This document shows positions 1 through 15,749 of a stretch of 64,000 nucleotides of DNA, one piece after another. Origin of the DNA: Thermus oshimai DSM 12092 (GTDB lineage: Bacteria; Deinococcota; Deinococci; Deinococcales; Thermaceae); assembly GCF_000373145.1 (NCBI RefSeq), contig NZ_KB890603.1, forward strand, positions 124,001-188,000, written 5' to 3'. Every line of letters starts with the position of its first letter. The first letter of the stretch is position 1. Both the position numbers and the translations under genes were made by a program. Below the pieces are notes generated by a model. The model was not told the origin of the DNA. It saw nothing but the letters and a program-made list of their open reading frames with translations, and did no database searches.

Positions 1-1
1 C

Positions 2-3414
<3,413 letters not shown>

Positions 3415-3423
3415 GATGGGGCC

Positions 3424-3882
3424 ATGCTCACCTGGGTGGACCTCCTGGCCCTCTTGAGCCTGAGCCTGGCCCTGGCCTTGGGGGTCCGGGTGGGCCTCCC
3501 CTTCCTGGGGGCGGGGCTTGGGGTCGTCCTCTACCTCCTCCTGGCCGCAGGGGGGATGACGGGCTGGGGGTGGGCCCTGGGGCTTGGCCTCCTCCTGGGG
3601 GTGCTTTTCAAAACCCTCCCCCTCCCCCCCTTAAGCCCCTTGTGGGAGCGGGCCCTCGGGGGCCTGGGCGGGGGGGTGGTGGGCCTCTTCCTGGCCCTGG
3701 TCCTCTGGACGGGCTTCCCCTTTGAGGTCCTGCCCGGGGCGGGGGTGCGCTACCCGAGCCTCCGCCTCCCCACCCCGGTGTACGAGGGGGTGGGGCAGAG
3801 CCCCTTCGCCCGGGCCGCCTTCCGCTGGGCCTGGGAAACCCCTTGGGCCAGAAGGGCCCTTGGGCTGGAACGCCGCCCCTAG
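3424..3882 (+). CDS. Small membrane protein, possibly CvpA-like
   Basis: A 152-residue protein with about four hydrophobic segments (residues 6-25, 27-43, 48-62 and 80-98) and a soluble C-terminal tail of about 45 residues. The N-terminal [17 protein letters not shown] pattern recalls CvpA-family proteins, but the match is weak and I assign no function. It starts nine bases after pheT and is probably cotranscribed. Its stop codon overlaps the convergent pfkA stop in a CTAG tetranucleotide. Confidence 0.75.
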   Translation: MLTWVDLLALLSLSLALALGVRVGLPFLGAGLGVVLYLLLAAGGMTGWGWALGLGLLLGVLFKTLPLPPLSPLWERALGGLGGGVVGLFLALVLWTGFPFEVLPGAGVRYPSLRLPTPVYEGVGQSPFARAAFRWAWETPWARRALGLERRP

Positions 3883-4847
3883 AGGGCCAGGACCCGGGAG
3901 AGGGCGAGGAGGTCCCGGCGGATGTCCTTCCTGCGCTCCACCGCCTCCTTGAGGGGGGTGATCTCCACCTCCCCCTCCACCTCCCCCACCATGACCCCGC
4001 TGGCCCCCCCCGTGAGGGCCTCCACCGCCGCGGCCCCCAGGCGGCTCGCCAGCACCCGGTCCTTGGCCGTGGGGGCGCCCCCCCGCTGGATGTGGCCCAG
4101 GACCGTCACCCGGGCCTCCAGGGCCATGTGGGCCCGGATGGCCTCTAGAAGCCCCGCGGCCCCCCCGGGGTAGGCCCCTTCCGCCACCACCACGATGGAG
4201 CTGGTCTTGCCCCGGGCCTGGGAGGCCAGGAGGGTTTCGGCCACGGCCTTGGGGTCCACGGGCTCCTCGGGCAGGGCGATGACCTCCGCCCCCCCCGCGA
4301 GCCCCACGTCCAGGGCGATGAAGCCCGCGTGCCGGCCCATGACCTCGATGAAGAAGACCCGCTCGTGGCTGGCCGCGGTGTCCCGGATGCGGTCGATGGC
4401 CTCGAGGGCGGTGTTCACCGCGGTGTCAAAGCCGATGGTGTAGTCCGTGCCGTAGAGGTCGTTGTCAATGGTGCCCGGGACCCCCACCACGGGGATGCGG
4501 TGCTCCTCCAGAAGGCGCATGGCCCCCCGGAAGGTCCCGTCCCCCCCGATGGCCACCAGGCCCTCTATCCCTGCGGCCCTAAGCTTCTCCGCCGCCTTGG
4601 CCCGGCCCTCCTCGGTCATGAACTCCTGGCTTCGTGCGGTGAGGAGGATGGTCCCCCCCCGCTGGAGGATGTTGGCCACGTCCCGCACGCCCAAGGGGAG
4701 CATCTCCCCCAGGACCATGCCCGCGTAGCCCCGCCGTATGCCGATGACCTCCACCCCCAGGGCGTAGGCCTGGCGCACCACGGCCCGGATGGCCGCGTTC
4801 ATGCCCGGGGCGTCCCCGCCGCTGGTGAAAACCCCAATCCGCTTCAT
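3879..4847 (-). CDS. pfkA: 6-phosphofructokinase
   Basis: ATP-dependent phosphofructokinase (322 aa) that makes fructose 1,6-bisphosphate, the committed step of glycolysis. Visible motifs are the N-terminal [30 protein letters not shown] and [11 protein letters not shown]. The Gly in PGTIDND (Lys in pyrophosphate-dependent enzymes) supports ATP as donor. It is the last gene of a leftward operon and its ATG overlaps the rsmI stop by four bases (ATGA). Confidence 0.97.
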   Translation of the reverse strand: MKRIGVFTSGGDAPGMNAAIRAVVRQAYALGVEVIGIRRGYAGMVLGEMLPLGVRDVANILQRGGTILLTARSQEFMTEEGRAKAAEKLRAAGIEGLVAIGGDGTFRGAMRLLEEHRIPVVGVPGTIDNDLYGTDYTIGFDTAVNTALEAIDRIRDTAASHERVFFIEVMGRHAGFIALDVGLAGGAEVIALPEEPVDPKAVAETLLASQARGKTSSIVVVAEGAYPGGAAGLLEAIRAHMALEARVTVLGHIQRGGAPTAKDRVLASRLGAAAVEALTGGASGVMVGEVEGEVEITPLKEAVERRKDIRRDLLALSRVLAL

Positions 4848-5632
4848 TCCTCCTCCATGGCCAGGCGATAGGCCTCGTTCCGGGAAAGACCCCGCTCCAT
4901 GAGCGCCTTAACGAGCGCTTTTCCCCTTAGCCCCTCCCCCTTTAAGGCCTCCAGGAGGGCCCGGCCCTCCGGGGGGGCCTCCTCCTTGGGCGCCAGGACC
5001 AAGACGAACTCCCCCCTGGGCTCCTGGAAGTGGGCCAGGGCCCCTTCCAGGGTGCCCCGGTAGACCTCCTCGTGAAGCTTGGTGAGCTCCCGGGCCACCG
5101 CCACGGGGTGATGGGGGCCGTAGACCTCGAGGAGGTCCTCCAGGGTCTTCCTGAGGCGGTGGGGGCTCTCGTAGAGCACCGCGGTCCGCCCCTCCCGGGC
5201 CAGGGCCTCGAGGCGGGCCCTCCGCTCCTTCCCCCCCTTGGGCAGGAAGCCCTCAAAGGTGAAGCGGTGGGTGGGGAGGCCGGAGACCACCAGGGCGGGG
5301 ATGAGGGCGGTGGGACCAGGAAGCGCTTCCACTCGCCACCCCCATTCTAAGGCCAACCGGACCAGCTCCGCCCCGGGGTCGGAGATCCCCGGGGTGCCCG
5401 CGTCCGTGGCGTAGGCCACGTAGCGGTAAGGGGCGAGGACCTCCTTGGCCCGCCCCACCGTGTGCTGGTCCAGGCGCAGGGTGGGGGTAGGGATCCCGTA
5501 GTGGCGGAGGAGGAGGCCCGTGCGCCGGGTGTCCTCGCAGGCCACCACCTCCGCCTCCTTCAGGACCTCCAGGGCCCTTAGGGTGATGTCCTTGAGGTGG
5601 CCGATGGGGGTGGGGACCAGGACCAGGCGCAC
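4844..5632 (-). CDS. rsmI: 16S rRNA 2'-O-ribose C1402 methyltransferase
   Basis: A 262-residue SAM-dependent methyltransferase of the tetrapyrrole-methylase fold, expected to 2'-O-methylate C1402 of 16S rRNA in the decoding centre. Family motifs are visible: an N-terminal [28 protein letters not shown], and [15 protein letters not shown]. The C-terminal 60 residues include the [10 protein letters not shown] helix typical of RsmI. It lies one base downstream of the zinc-ribbon gene and overlaps pfkA, so it is in the same operon. Confidence 0.95.
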   Translation of the reverse strand: MRLVLVPTPIGHLKDITLRALEVLKEAEVVACEDTRRTGLLLRHYGIPTPTLRLDQHTVGRAKEVLAPYRYVAYATDAGTPGISDPGAELVRLALEWGWRVEALPGPTALIPALVVSGLPTHRFTFEGFLPKGGKERRARLEALAREGRTAVLYESPHRLRKTLEDLLEVYGPHHPVAVARELTKLHEEVYRGTLEGALAHFQEPRGEFVLVLAPKEEAPPEGRALLEALKGEGLRGKALVKALMERGLSRNEAYRLAMEEE

Positions 5633-5633
5633 G

Positions 5634-6125
5634 CTACAGGAGGATGGGCCTGAGGTACTCCAGGGCCTTGCGGAAGGGGAGCTGGTACAAGGAGCCCGAG
5701 GGCAGGGAGAACTCCAAAAGGTCCTCCGCCCCCTGGAAGAGGATGCGGCGCAGGGCGAGGGGCCCTTCCTGGCCCTCCACGTGGACGGTGAGGTAGTCGG
5801 GCTCCAGGTTGGGCTCGTCCTCCGCCTCCTTCGGGGGCTCCTCCCCCACCCCCTCCTCCAGGCGGGCCAGGGCCTCCTTGAGCTCCGCCCTAAGGACCCG
5901 CACCTCCTCCTCCAGGGTCCCGTCGCTGAAGCGTAAGACCACCTCCTCTCCCTCGCCGAAGGCCTCGAGGCCGAAGAGGACCTCCCCTTCCGCCGGGGGC
6001 TCCACCACCTCCAGGGTGCCGTCGGAGAGGAGCTTCAGCACCGCCCCGCAGGCCTCGCAGTCCAGGATCTCCCCGGGCTTTACCCCCTCCAGGTCCAAGG
6101 CTTCCCCGCACACCGGACAGACCAT
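5634..6125 (-). CDS. Zinc-ribbon protein with LysW-like N-terminus
   Basis: A 163-residue acidic protein of unknown function. Residues 3-27 hold two CxxC pairs (CPVCGEALDL and CEACGAVLKL) separated as in LysW/ArgW carrier proteins, and the next residues (VKPGEILDCEACGAVL) also follow that pattern. It lacks the LysW C-terminal EDWGE tail and continues into a Glu-rich coiled coil (about 65-105) and a C-terminal domain of about 55 residues. A strong AGGAGG precedes the ATG by six bases. It lies between ppa and rsmI in the leftward operon. The zinc ribbon is seen; any carrier role is only a possibility. Confidence 0.85.
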   Translation of the reverse strand: MVCPVCGEALDLEGVKPGEILDCEACGAVLKLLSDGTLEVVEPPAEGEVLFGLEAFGEGEEVVLRFSDGTLEEEVRVLRAELKEALARLEEGVGEEPPKEAEDEPNLEPDYLTVHVEGQEGPLALRRILFQGAEDLLEFSLPSGSLYQLPFRKALEYLRPILL

Positions 6126-6166
6126 ACCCGCCCTCCTAAGGGGATTCTACGCCCGGGAAAAGGGGC

Positions 6167-6694
6167 CTAGCCCCCGTAGCGGGCCATGGAGGCGCGGATC
6201 TCCGCCAAGGCCTCCTCCCGGCCCCGCCAGCCCGTGACCTTGACCCACTTGCCCTTCTTGGCCTCGAGGGCCTTGTAGGTCTCAAAGAAGTGCTGGATCT
6301 CCTGCTTCACCCCCTCGGGCACGTCCCCGATGTCCTGGATGTGGTCCAGCCTTTGGTCCTCGGCCACCACCCCCAGGATCTTGGCGTCCTGCCCCTTCTC
6401 GTCCTCCATGAGGAGGAGGCCCACGGGCCGGACCTCCACCACCACCCCGGGCAGGAAGGGGTAGGTGGAGAGGATGAGCCCGTCCAGGGGGTCCCCGTCC
6501 TCGCTTAGGGTGGAGGGGATGAAGCCGTAGTCCCCAGGGTAGAACTGGGCCCCAGGCAGGACCCGGTCCAGCTTGATGGCCCCGAGCTCGGGGTCGTACT
6601 CGTACTTGTTGCCCGAGCCCTTGGGCACCTCGATGACCATGTGGACCACCTCGGGCGCCTTTTTCCCCACGGGCAGGCTCTTCAGGTTCGCCAT
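6167..6694 (-). CDS. ppa: Inorganic pyrophosphatase (family I)
   Basis: Soluble Mg-dependent pyrophosphatase (175 aa) that hydrolyses PPi released by biosynthetic reactions. The family signature DGDPLDGLIL with its three metal-binding aspartates is present, with the upstream NKYEYD and PGDYGFIPST segments. It starts ten bases after the GDPD gene, so the two are likely cotranscribed. Confidence 0.97.
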   Translation of the reverse strand: MANLKSLPVGKKAPEVVHMVIEVPKGSGNKYEYDPELGAIKLDRVLPGAQFYPGDYGFIPSTLSEDGDPLDGLILSTYPFLPGVVVEVRPVGLLLMEDEKGQDAKILGVVAEDQRLDHIQDIGDVPEGVKQEIQHFFETYKALEAKKGKWVKVTGWRGREEALAEIRASMARYGG

Positions 6695-6704
6695 AGCCCC
6701 CCCA

Positions 6705-7337
6705 TTATACGAGGGCCTCCGGCCGGTCCCCCACCAGGGCGTCCACCCCCATCCGGACTAGCTCCTCCGCCCGGGCGCGGCTGTTCACCGTCCAGGCCAG
6801 GAGGCGGTAGCCCTGGGCCTTGAGCCGGGCCACCCCTTCTGGGGTGAGGAGGCGCTCCTCGGGGTGGAGCCATTCCACCCCCAGGCACGGGGCCAGCTCC
6901 TCCGCCTCCCGTACGCTGTAGAGAAAGCCCAGGGGCCTGACCCCAAGCCGCTTCAGGCGCAGGAGGGCCAGGGGGTCAAAGGAGCTCACCCAGACCCTGG
7001 GGGAGGGGTGGCGGCCCAGGAGCCGGGCCAGGGCCTCCTCCCGGCCGTCCGTCTCCCCGGGGATGCTCTTGAGCTCCACGTTGATCCAGGCCTCCGGGAA
7101 GGCCTTCAAGACCTCTTCCAGGGTGGGCACGTAGGGGGGAAGGTCCTCCCGCTTTAGGGCCCGGACGGGCACGCCCTCCAGGGTGAAGTCGTGGTGCACC
7201 ACCAAGACCCCGTCTTCCGTGAACTGCACGTCCAGCTCAAACCCGTCCAGCCCGGCCTCGAGGGCCAGGGCGAAGGCTTCCAGGGTGTTCTCTTTGGCCT
7301 TTAGGGGTGCGCCCCGGTGGCCCAGACGGAGGGGCAT
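6705..7337 (-). CDS. ugpQ: Glycerophosphodiester phosphodiesterase
   Basis: A 210-residue GDPD-family TIM barrel that cleaves glycerophosphodiesters to glycerol 3-phosphate and an alcohol. Catalytic and metal-binding motifs are visible: LGHRGAPLKAKENTLEAF near the N-terminus, DGFELDVQFTEDG, VVHHDFTL and a later NVELK. The ATG at 7337 gives the usual start just before the HRG motif; the longer open frame upstream overlaps the divergent gene and is not supported. A TATACT element ends six bases before the ATG, suggesting a leaderless transcript. It is the first gene of the operon running to pfkA. Confidence 0.93.
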   Translation of the reverse strand: MPLRLGHRGAPLKAKENTLEAFALALEAGLDGFELDVQFTEDGVLVVHHDFTLEGVPVRALKREDLPPYVPTLEEVLKAFPEAWINVELKSIPGETDGREEALARLLGRHPSPRVWVSSFDPLALLRLKRLGVRPLGFLYSVREAEELAPCLGVEWLHPEERLLTPEGVARLKAQGYRLLAWTVNSRARAEELVRMGVDALVGDRPEALV

Positions 7338-7343
7338 GGGGGG

Positions 7344-7351
7344 AGTATACA
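7344..7351. promoter_or_regulatory. Shared symmetric -10 element for divergent leaderless genes
   Basis: The sequence AGTATACA reads TATACT on the minus strand (7349-7344), six bases before the GDPD ATG, and TATACA on the plus strand (7346-7351), eight bases before the ATG at 7360. Neither gene has room for an ordinary leader with a Shine-Dalgarno site. I see no good -35 box for either direction. Confidence 0.6.
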
Positions 7352-7359
7352 ATGGGGCC

Positions 7360-7983
7360 ATGGGCAAGTATGAAGCCGAGCTCGCCCGCCTGGGGGAGTC
7401 CCCCCTCCTGAAGCTGGAGGGTCCTGGGGGTCTTCTGGCGGTGACGGAGCGGGAACTCCTGTTGCTGGACGAAGGAGGGGTGAGGCGCCTGGCCTTGGCC
7501 CAGATCCGCCGGGTGGCCCGGGCGGAAGGGGGGGTGGTGCGGGTCCAAGGGGAGGAGGCCTTCTTAGACATCCCCCTTAAGGCCTTCCCCGTGGAGGAGC
7601 TCAAGGGCTTTCTGGAGGGGCTCAAGCCCCACGTGGCCCGGGCGCGCAAATCCACCCAGGCCCCGCCCCCCAAGCCCCCCGAACCCCCCAAGCCGGTGTG
7701 GGAGGAAGAACCGCCCCCACCCGCAGCCAAGCCCCCTTCCGTGGAGCTGGCCCCGGAACCGGCCCCAACCCCACCCCAGCCGGCGCCCGCCGCCCCACCA
7801 GCCCCAGGGGGGCGGAACCCTTTGGCCCTCCCCTTGCGCCTGGTGGCCCTCCTGAGCCTGGCCTACGCCGTGGCCTTCCTGGCCCTGAACCCGGGGGCCG
7901 ACCCCTGGGCCCAGATGGGGGCGGCGCTTGGGGGGCTTGGCCTAGCCCTCACCGCCTGGTCCGCCTCTACCTCCTCGCGGTAG
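7360..7983 (+). CDS. Hypothetical protein, Pro-rich linker and C-terminal membrane hairpin
   Basis: A 207-residue protein I do not recognise. Residues 1-90 look like a small folded domain (possibly a PH-like or short beta domain, LLAVTERELLLLDEGGVRRL). Residues 95-150 form a linker rich in Pro, Ala and Glu. The last 50 residues contain two hydrophobic helices (about 158-172 and 183-199), so it is likely membrane anchored with a cytoplasmic N-terminus. The ATG at 7360 follows a TATACA element and lacks a Shine-Dalgarno site. Its 3' end probably overlaps comEA. Confidence 0.8.
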   Translation: MGKYEAELARLGESPLLKLEGPGGLLAVTERELLLLDEGGVRRLALAQIRRVARAEGGVVRVQGEEAFLDIPLKAFPVEELKGFLEGLKPHVARARKSTQAPPPKPPEPPKPVWEEEPPPPAAKPPSVELAPEPAPTPPQPAPAAPPAPGGRNPLALPLRLVALLSLAYAVAFLALNPGADPWAQMGAALGGLGLALTAWSASTSSR

Positions 7984-8264
7984 CCCTCCTGGGCCTTTCA
8001 GCCCTCTGGCCCAAGGTCTTCCCCCATCCCGCCCCCGTGCGGGTGGAGGCCCTGGGGAAGGTGGCTTTCACCCCCCTTCCCCCCGCCCCGGTGAGCCTCA
8101 ACGAGGCCAGCTACGAGGAGCTCCTGGCCCTGCCCGGGGTGGGGCCCGCCCTGGCCCAGAGGATCCTGGAGGGCCGCCCCTACCGAGAGGTGGAGGACCT
8201 CCTCCAGGTGAAGGGGATCGGCCCCAAGACCCTGGAGCGGCTTAGGCCCTACGTGCGGCCATGA
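7956..8264 (+). CDS. comEA: Competence protein ComEA (DNA-binding helix-hairpin-helix)
   Basis: Membrane-anchored DNA receptor for natural transformation. An N-terminal hydrophobic segment (RLYLLAVALLGLSALW) is followed by a short linker and two helix-hairpin-helix motifs (LLALPGVGPALAQRI and LLQVKGIGPKTLERL) that bind double-stranded DNA outside the membrane. The start is uncertain: no ATG, GTG or TTG lies in frame close before the membrane segment. I place it at CTG 7956 (102 aa); the next canonical choices are GTG 7698 (far upstream) and GTG 8037, which removes the anchor. The stop overlaps the comEC ATG (ATGA). Confidence 0.85.
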   Translation: MVRLYLLAVALLGLSALWPKVFPHPAPVRVEALGKVAFTPLPPAPVSLNEASYEELLALPGVGPALAQRILEGRPYREVEDLLQVKGIGPKTLERLRPYVRP

Positions 8265-10282
8265 AGTCCGTCGGCATCGGCCTTGGCCTGGGGGGGCTTT
8301 TAGGAGCCCTCGCCCTCCTCCACCCCCTCTGGGCCCTGGGGCTTCTTGGCCTTCCCCTCCTCCGCCTTCCCTTCCTCCTGGGCTTCCTCCTCGTCCTGGG
8401 GCGCGGGGTCCTCCTCCCCCTCCCCGAGCCCCCTTACGGGGTGCGGGTGGAGGGGGTCTTCCGGGTGGAAGGGGGGTTTACGGGGTGGGAAGGCCACCGC
8501 CTTTGGGTGGCCCACTACCCTCCTTTGGAGGACGGGCTTTACCGGCTACGGGGGTACATCGCCCCCCCAGAGGGGCGGACCAACCCCGGGGGGCTGGACC
8601 AGCGGGCCTGGCTCCTTTCCCAGGGGTCCAAAGGGGTCCTGAAGGCGGAAGAGGCGGAAAGGGTAGGGGGAATGGGAGGCTTTGGGGAGGCCTTCCGAAA
8701 GCGGCTCGCCCAAGGGCTTTCCCCCGAGACCAAGGAGGTCCTGGAAGGCCTCGTCCTGGGGGAGAAACGGGGCCTGGAGGAGCTCTACCCTCTTTTCCAG
8801 AAGGCGGGGCTTGCCCACCTCCTGGCCCTTTCCGGGCTCCATGTGGGCCTCCTCCTCGGGGCCTTCCTCCTCCTCTACCCCTTGGGAAGGGCGCGCTTCC
8901 TCCTCGCCCTTCTGGCCCTGGGCTTTTACCTGCTCCTGGCCGGGCCGAGCCCCTCTTTGGTGCGGGCGAGCCTCATGGGGGGGCTTTCCCTCCTGGGGCT
9001 CCTCCTGGGCCTGGGGCGGGCGGGGGTGCTCCAGGGGCTGGGGGTGGCCCTCTTCCTCCAGCTCCTCCTCCGGCCGGAGGCGGTCTTGGGCCTCGGCTTC
9101 CAGCTCTCCCATTTGGCCGTCCTCGGCATGGCCCTGGTCCTTCCCGCCCTGAGGCCGCCTCCGGGGCCCTGGGGGTGGGTCCTGGGGGGCCTCGCCGCCA
9201 CCCTGGCGGCCCAAAGCCTCCTCCTCCCCCTCCTCCTCCACCATTTCCACCTCCTGCCCCTCCTAAGCCCCCTCACCAACCTCCTGGCCCTGCCCCTGGC
9301 CGCCCTCCTGGTGCCCCTGGGGTTCCTGAAGCTCTTCCTCGGGGCCCCCCTTGCCCCCCTGGCGGAGCCCCTGGCCCAAGGGCTCCTGGCCCTGGCCGAG
9401 GGGGGAAGCCGGGGCCCCCTTCTCCGCATGGGGGAGATCGCCCCTCTGGGCTTCGCCTTCTACTACCTAGCCCTCCTCCCCCCTCTCCTCGCCCTCCACG
9501 GCCGCCTTCCCTGGGGGAAGGCCCTCTTCCTGGCCTCCTTCCCCACCCTTCTGAGCCTCCTCCAGGCCTGGCCCAAGCCCCTGGACCTCTGGGCCCTGGA
9601 CGTGGGCCAGGGGGACGCCTTCCTGGCCCGGCTGGGCGGGGCCGAGGTCCTGGTGGACGGGGGGCGGCCCGAGATGGGGGAGAGGGTGGTGCGGGCCCTT
9701 AGGGCCCTCGGGGTGGAGGCCCTAGAGGTCCTGGTGGCCACCCACCCCGACGCCGACCATGCGGGGGGGCTCCTTAAGGTGGTGGAGGAGGTCCCGGTGG
9801 GCCTCGCCCTCCTCTCCCCCGCTTTTGGGGAGGAAGATCCCCTGGCGAGGGCCCTAAAGGAGAAGGGGATCCCCACCCTGCGGCCGGGGGCGGGGACGCG
9901 CCTACGGGTGGGAAGGGGCACGGTAGAGGTCCTCTGGCCGGAGACCTTAAGCGGGGAGGAGAACCGGGACGGCCTGGCCCTCCTCCTGGGCTTCGGCAAG
10001 GGTAAGGCCCTCCTCCTCGCCGACCTGCCCCAGGAGGCCGAAGAGGCCCTGGAGGCCCCCCCGGTGGAGGTCCTCAAGGTGAGCCATCACGGTTCCCGCA
10101 CGGGCACGAGCCTACGGCTTTTGGAGCAGGCCCGACCCAAGGTGGCCCTCATCGGGGTGGGGAAAAACCCCCACGGCCACCCCCACCCTGAGGTGCTGGA
10201 GCGGCTAAAGTCCCATGGGGTGCGGGTCTACCGCACGGACCGGGACGGGGCGGTGCGGGTCCTCTTCGGCTACGCCTGGTAG
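8261..10282 (+). CDS. comEC: Competence DNA channel ComEC/Rec2
   Basis: Polytopic membrane protein (673 aa) that carries single-stranded DNA across the inner membrane in natural transformation. The first 440 residues hold about ten hydrophobic helices including the Competence domain (LLALSGLHVGLLLGAF). The C-terminal third is a metallo-beta-lactamase-like domain with LDVGQGDAFLARL, THPDADHAGG (about 494-503) and KVSHHGSRTGT motifs, expected to degrade or process the non-transported strand. It is translationally coupled to comEA and converges on parB with a 13-base overlap. Confidence 0.96.
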   Translation: MKSVGIGLGLGGLLGALALLHPLWALGLLGLPLLRLPFLLGFLLVLGRGVLLPLPEPPYGVRVEGVFRVEGGFTGWEGHRLWVAHYPPLEDGLYRLRGYIAPPEGRTNPGGLDQRAWLLSQGSKGVLKAEEAERVGGMGGFGEAFRKRLAQGLSPETKEVLEGLVLGEKRGLEELYPLFQKAGLAHLLALSGLHVGLLLGAFLLLYPLGRARFLLALLALGFYLLLAGPSPSLVRASLMGGLSLLGLLLGLGRAGVLQGLGVALFLQLLLRPEAVLGLGFQLSHLAVLGMALVLPALRPPPGPWGWVLGGLAATLAAQSLLLPLLLHHFHLLPLLSPLTNLLALPLAALLVPLGFLKLFLGAPLAPLAEPLAQGLLALAEGGSRGPLLRMGEIAPLGFAFYYLALLPPLLALHGRLPWGKALFLASFPTLLSLLQAWPKPLDLWALDVGQGDAFLARLGGAEVLVDGGRPEMGERVVRALRALGVEALEVLVATHPDADHAGGLLKVVEEVPVGLALLSPAFGEEDPLARALKEKGIPTLRPGAGTRLRVGRGTVEVLWPETLSGEENRDGLALLLGFGKGKALLLADLPQEAEEALEAPPVEVLKVSHHGSRTGTSLRLLEQARPKVALIGVGKNPHGHPHPEVLERLKSHGVRVYRTDRDGAVRVLFGYAW

Positions 10283-11056
10283 CCCAGGCGCTCCAAGAGG
10301 GCCTCCAACTCTTCCAGGGAGCGGTAGTGGATGACCACCCGGCCCCTTTTCCCCCCCACCACCCGCACGGGAAGGCCCAGGTGGCGGGAAAGCTCCAGGG
10401 AAAGCGGGGAAGGCTCCTTAGGGGCCTTCTCCTTAAGCCGCTCCTTCAGGGCCTCCGCCTGGCGCACGGAAAGCCCCTTTTCCAGAATCTCCCTAAGCCC
10501 CCAAAGCCGCTTTTCCTCCGGGAGCATGAGGAGGGCCCGGGCGTGGCCCGCGCTGATCCGCCCCTCCTCCAGGGCCTCTAGGACCTCCTCGGGAAGCTGG
10601 AGGAGCCTCAGGGCGTTGGCCACCGTGGGCCTGGCCTTCCCCACCCGCCGGGCCACCTCCTCCTGGGTGAGGCCCATCCCGAGGAGGGCCTGGTAGCCCC
10701 GGGCCTCCTCCACCGGGGAGAGGTCCTCCCGCTGGAGGTTCTCCACTAGGGCGATCTCCAGGGCCTCCTGGTCCGTGAGGTCCCGCACCAGGGCGGGGAC
10801 CTCCGTAAGCCCCGCGAGGAGGGCCGCCCGGTAGCGCCTTTCCCCCGCCACCACCTCGTACCCCTCCCCCTTGGGGCGGACCAGAAGGGGCTGGAGGAGG
10901 CCCTTTTCCCGGATGGAGTCCGCAAGCTCCCTTAGGCTCTCCTCGGAAAAGCGCCGCCTAGGCTGGTGGGGGTTGGGCTTAAGGGCGGAGAGGGGCAGGC
11001 GCACCACCCCCCCACCCCCCTTGGGGAGCAGGGCCTCGAGGCCCCGCCCCAGGCCG

Positions 11057-11073
<17 letters not shown>
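10270..11073 (-). CDS. parB: Chromosome partitioning protein ParB (Spo0J)
   Basis: CTP-dependent DNA clamp (267 aa) that loads at parS sites and helps segregate the origin region. The N-terminal ParB/Srx domain is visible ([15 protein letters not shown], then [12 protein letters not shown] at about residue 78), followed by the DNA-binding helix-turn-helix region ([23 protein letters not shown]) and a C-terminal dimerisation domain. It overlaps the parA 3' end by 17 bases. Matching parS sequences lie nearby at 12541 and 13679. Confidence 0.96.
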
Positions 11074-14356
<3,283 letters not shown>

Positions 14357-14362
14357 CCCCTT

Positions 14363-14397
14363 ACTTTACCCAACCCCTTAAGGGTCTGGCTTAAAAT
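14363..14397. promoter_or_regulatory. Divergent mnmG and dnaA promoter region
   Basis: On the minus strand TAAAGT (14368-14363) lies six bases before the mnmG ATG. On the plus strand TAAAAT (14392-14397) lies 37 bases before the dnaA TTG and could be its -10 element; no convincing -35 is visible. There is no DnaA box in this gap, so autoregulation by DnaA here is not evident. Confidence 0.5.
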
Positions 14398-14434
14398 AGC
14401 CCAGGTGGCCCTAGGGGCTAGGGAGGGAGGGACC

Positions 14435-15745
14435 TTGACCCACGAGGCGGTCTGGCAACACGTCCTGGAGCACATCCGCCGCAACATCACCGAGGTGGAG
14501 TTCCACACCTGGTTTGAACGGATCCGCCCCCTGGGGATCCACGAAGGGGTGCTGGAACTCGCCGTGCCCACCTCCTTCGCCCTGGACTGGATCCGCCGCC
14601 ACTACGCGGGCCTCATCCAGGAGGCCCTGGCCCTCCTGGGGGCCCAGGCCCCCCGGTTTGAGCTCCGGGTGGTCCCCAGCACCCCCGTGCAGGAGGACAT
14701 CTTCCAGGCCCAAAAGCCCGAGGTCCCCCAGCCCAAGCTGAACCCCAAGTACACCTTCGAGAACTTCGTGGTGGGGCCCAACAACTCCATGGCCCACGCG
14801 GCCGCGGTGGCCGTGGCCGAATCCCCGGGGCGGGCCTACAACCCCCTGTTCATCTACGGGGGGGTGGGCCTGGGGAAGACCCACCTCATGCACGCGGTGG
14901 GCCACTCCGTGGCCAAGCGCTTTCCCCACCTGAAGATCGAGTACGTGTCCACGGAGACCTTCACCAACGAGCTCATCAACGCCATCCGGGAGGACCGGAT
15001 GACGGAGTTCCGGGAGCGCTACCGGTCCGTGGACCTGCTCCTGGTGGACGACATCCAGTTCATCGCGGGCAAGGAGCGCACCCAGGAGGAGTTCTTCCAC
15101 ACCTTCAACGCCCTCTACGAGGCCCACAAGCAGATCATCCTCTCCTCCGACCGCCCCCCCAAGGACATCCTGACCCTGGAGGCCCGGCTCCGGAGCCGCT
15201 TTGAGTGGGGCCTCATCACCGACATCCAGCCCCCCGACCTGGAGACCCGCATCGCCATCCTGAAGATGAACGCGGAGCAGCGGGGGCTGCGGATTGGGGA
15301 GGATGTCCTGGAGTACATCGCCCGCCAGGTGACCTCCAACATCCGCGAGCTGGAAGGGGCCCTCATGCGCACCATCGCCTACGCCTCCCTAAACGGGGTG
15401 GAGCTCACCCGGGCCGTGGCCGCCAAGGCCCTTTCCGACATCTTCGCCCCCCGGGAGGTGGAGGTGGACCCCTTGGAGATCGTGCGCAAGGTGGCGGAGC
15501 GCTTCGCCCTAAAGCCCGAGGAGCTCACGGGCAGCGGCCGCCGCAAGGAGGTGGTCCTCCCCCGGCAGGTGGCCATGTACCTGGTGCGGGAGCTCACCCG
15601 GGCCTCCCTCCCCGAGATCGGCCAGCTCTTCGGGGGGCGGGACCACACCACGGTGCTGTACGCCATCCAGAAGGTGCAGGAGCTCTCCGAAAGCGACCGG
15701 GAAGTCCAGGCCCTCCTCCGGAACCTCAAGGAGGAGCTCCTATGA
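14435..15745 (+). CDS. dnaA: Chromosomal replication initiator DnaA
   Basis: AAA+ initiator (436 aa) that binds DnaA boxes and melts oriC. Domain I (about 1-85) starts with [19 protein letters not shown]. Walker A is [15 protein letters not shown], Walker B is LLLVDDIQF, and domain IV ends with the DnaA signature [16 protein letters not shown] chose the TTG at 14435, preceded by GGGAGGGAGGG, because it matches the known Thermus N-terminus; the upstream open frame is antisense to mnmG. The oriC boxes begin five bases after the stop. Confidence 0.96.
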   Translation: MTHEAVWQHVLEHIRRNITEVEFHTWFERIRPLGIHEGVLELAVPTSFALDWIRRHYAGLIQEALALLGAQAPRFELRVVPSTPVQEDIFQAQKPEVPQPKLNPKYTFENFVVGPNNSMAHAAAVAVAESPGRAYNPLFIYGGVGLGKTHLMHAVGHSVAKRFPHLKIEYVSTETFTNELINAIREDRMTEFRERYRSVDLLLVDDIQFIAGKERTQEEFFHTFNALYEAHKQIILSSDRPPKDILTLEARLRSRFEWGLITDIQPPDLETRIAILKMNAEQRGLRIGEDVLEYIARQVTSNIRELEGALMRTIAYASLNGVELTRAVAAKALSDIFAPREVEVDPLEIVRKVAERFALKPEELTGSGRRKEVVLPRQVAMYLVRELTRASLPEIGQLFGGRDHTTVLYAIQKVQELSESDREVQALLRNLKEELL

Positions 15746-15749
15746 CCCC

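Noticed and set aside
8485-9702. Long open frames inside comEC and many similar ones elsewhere on both strands
   Set aside because: High GC removes stop codons from all frames. Their products are runs of Pro, Gly, Arg and Ser with no family motif, and each overlaps a well-supported gene.
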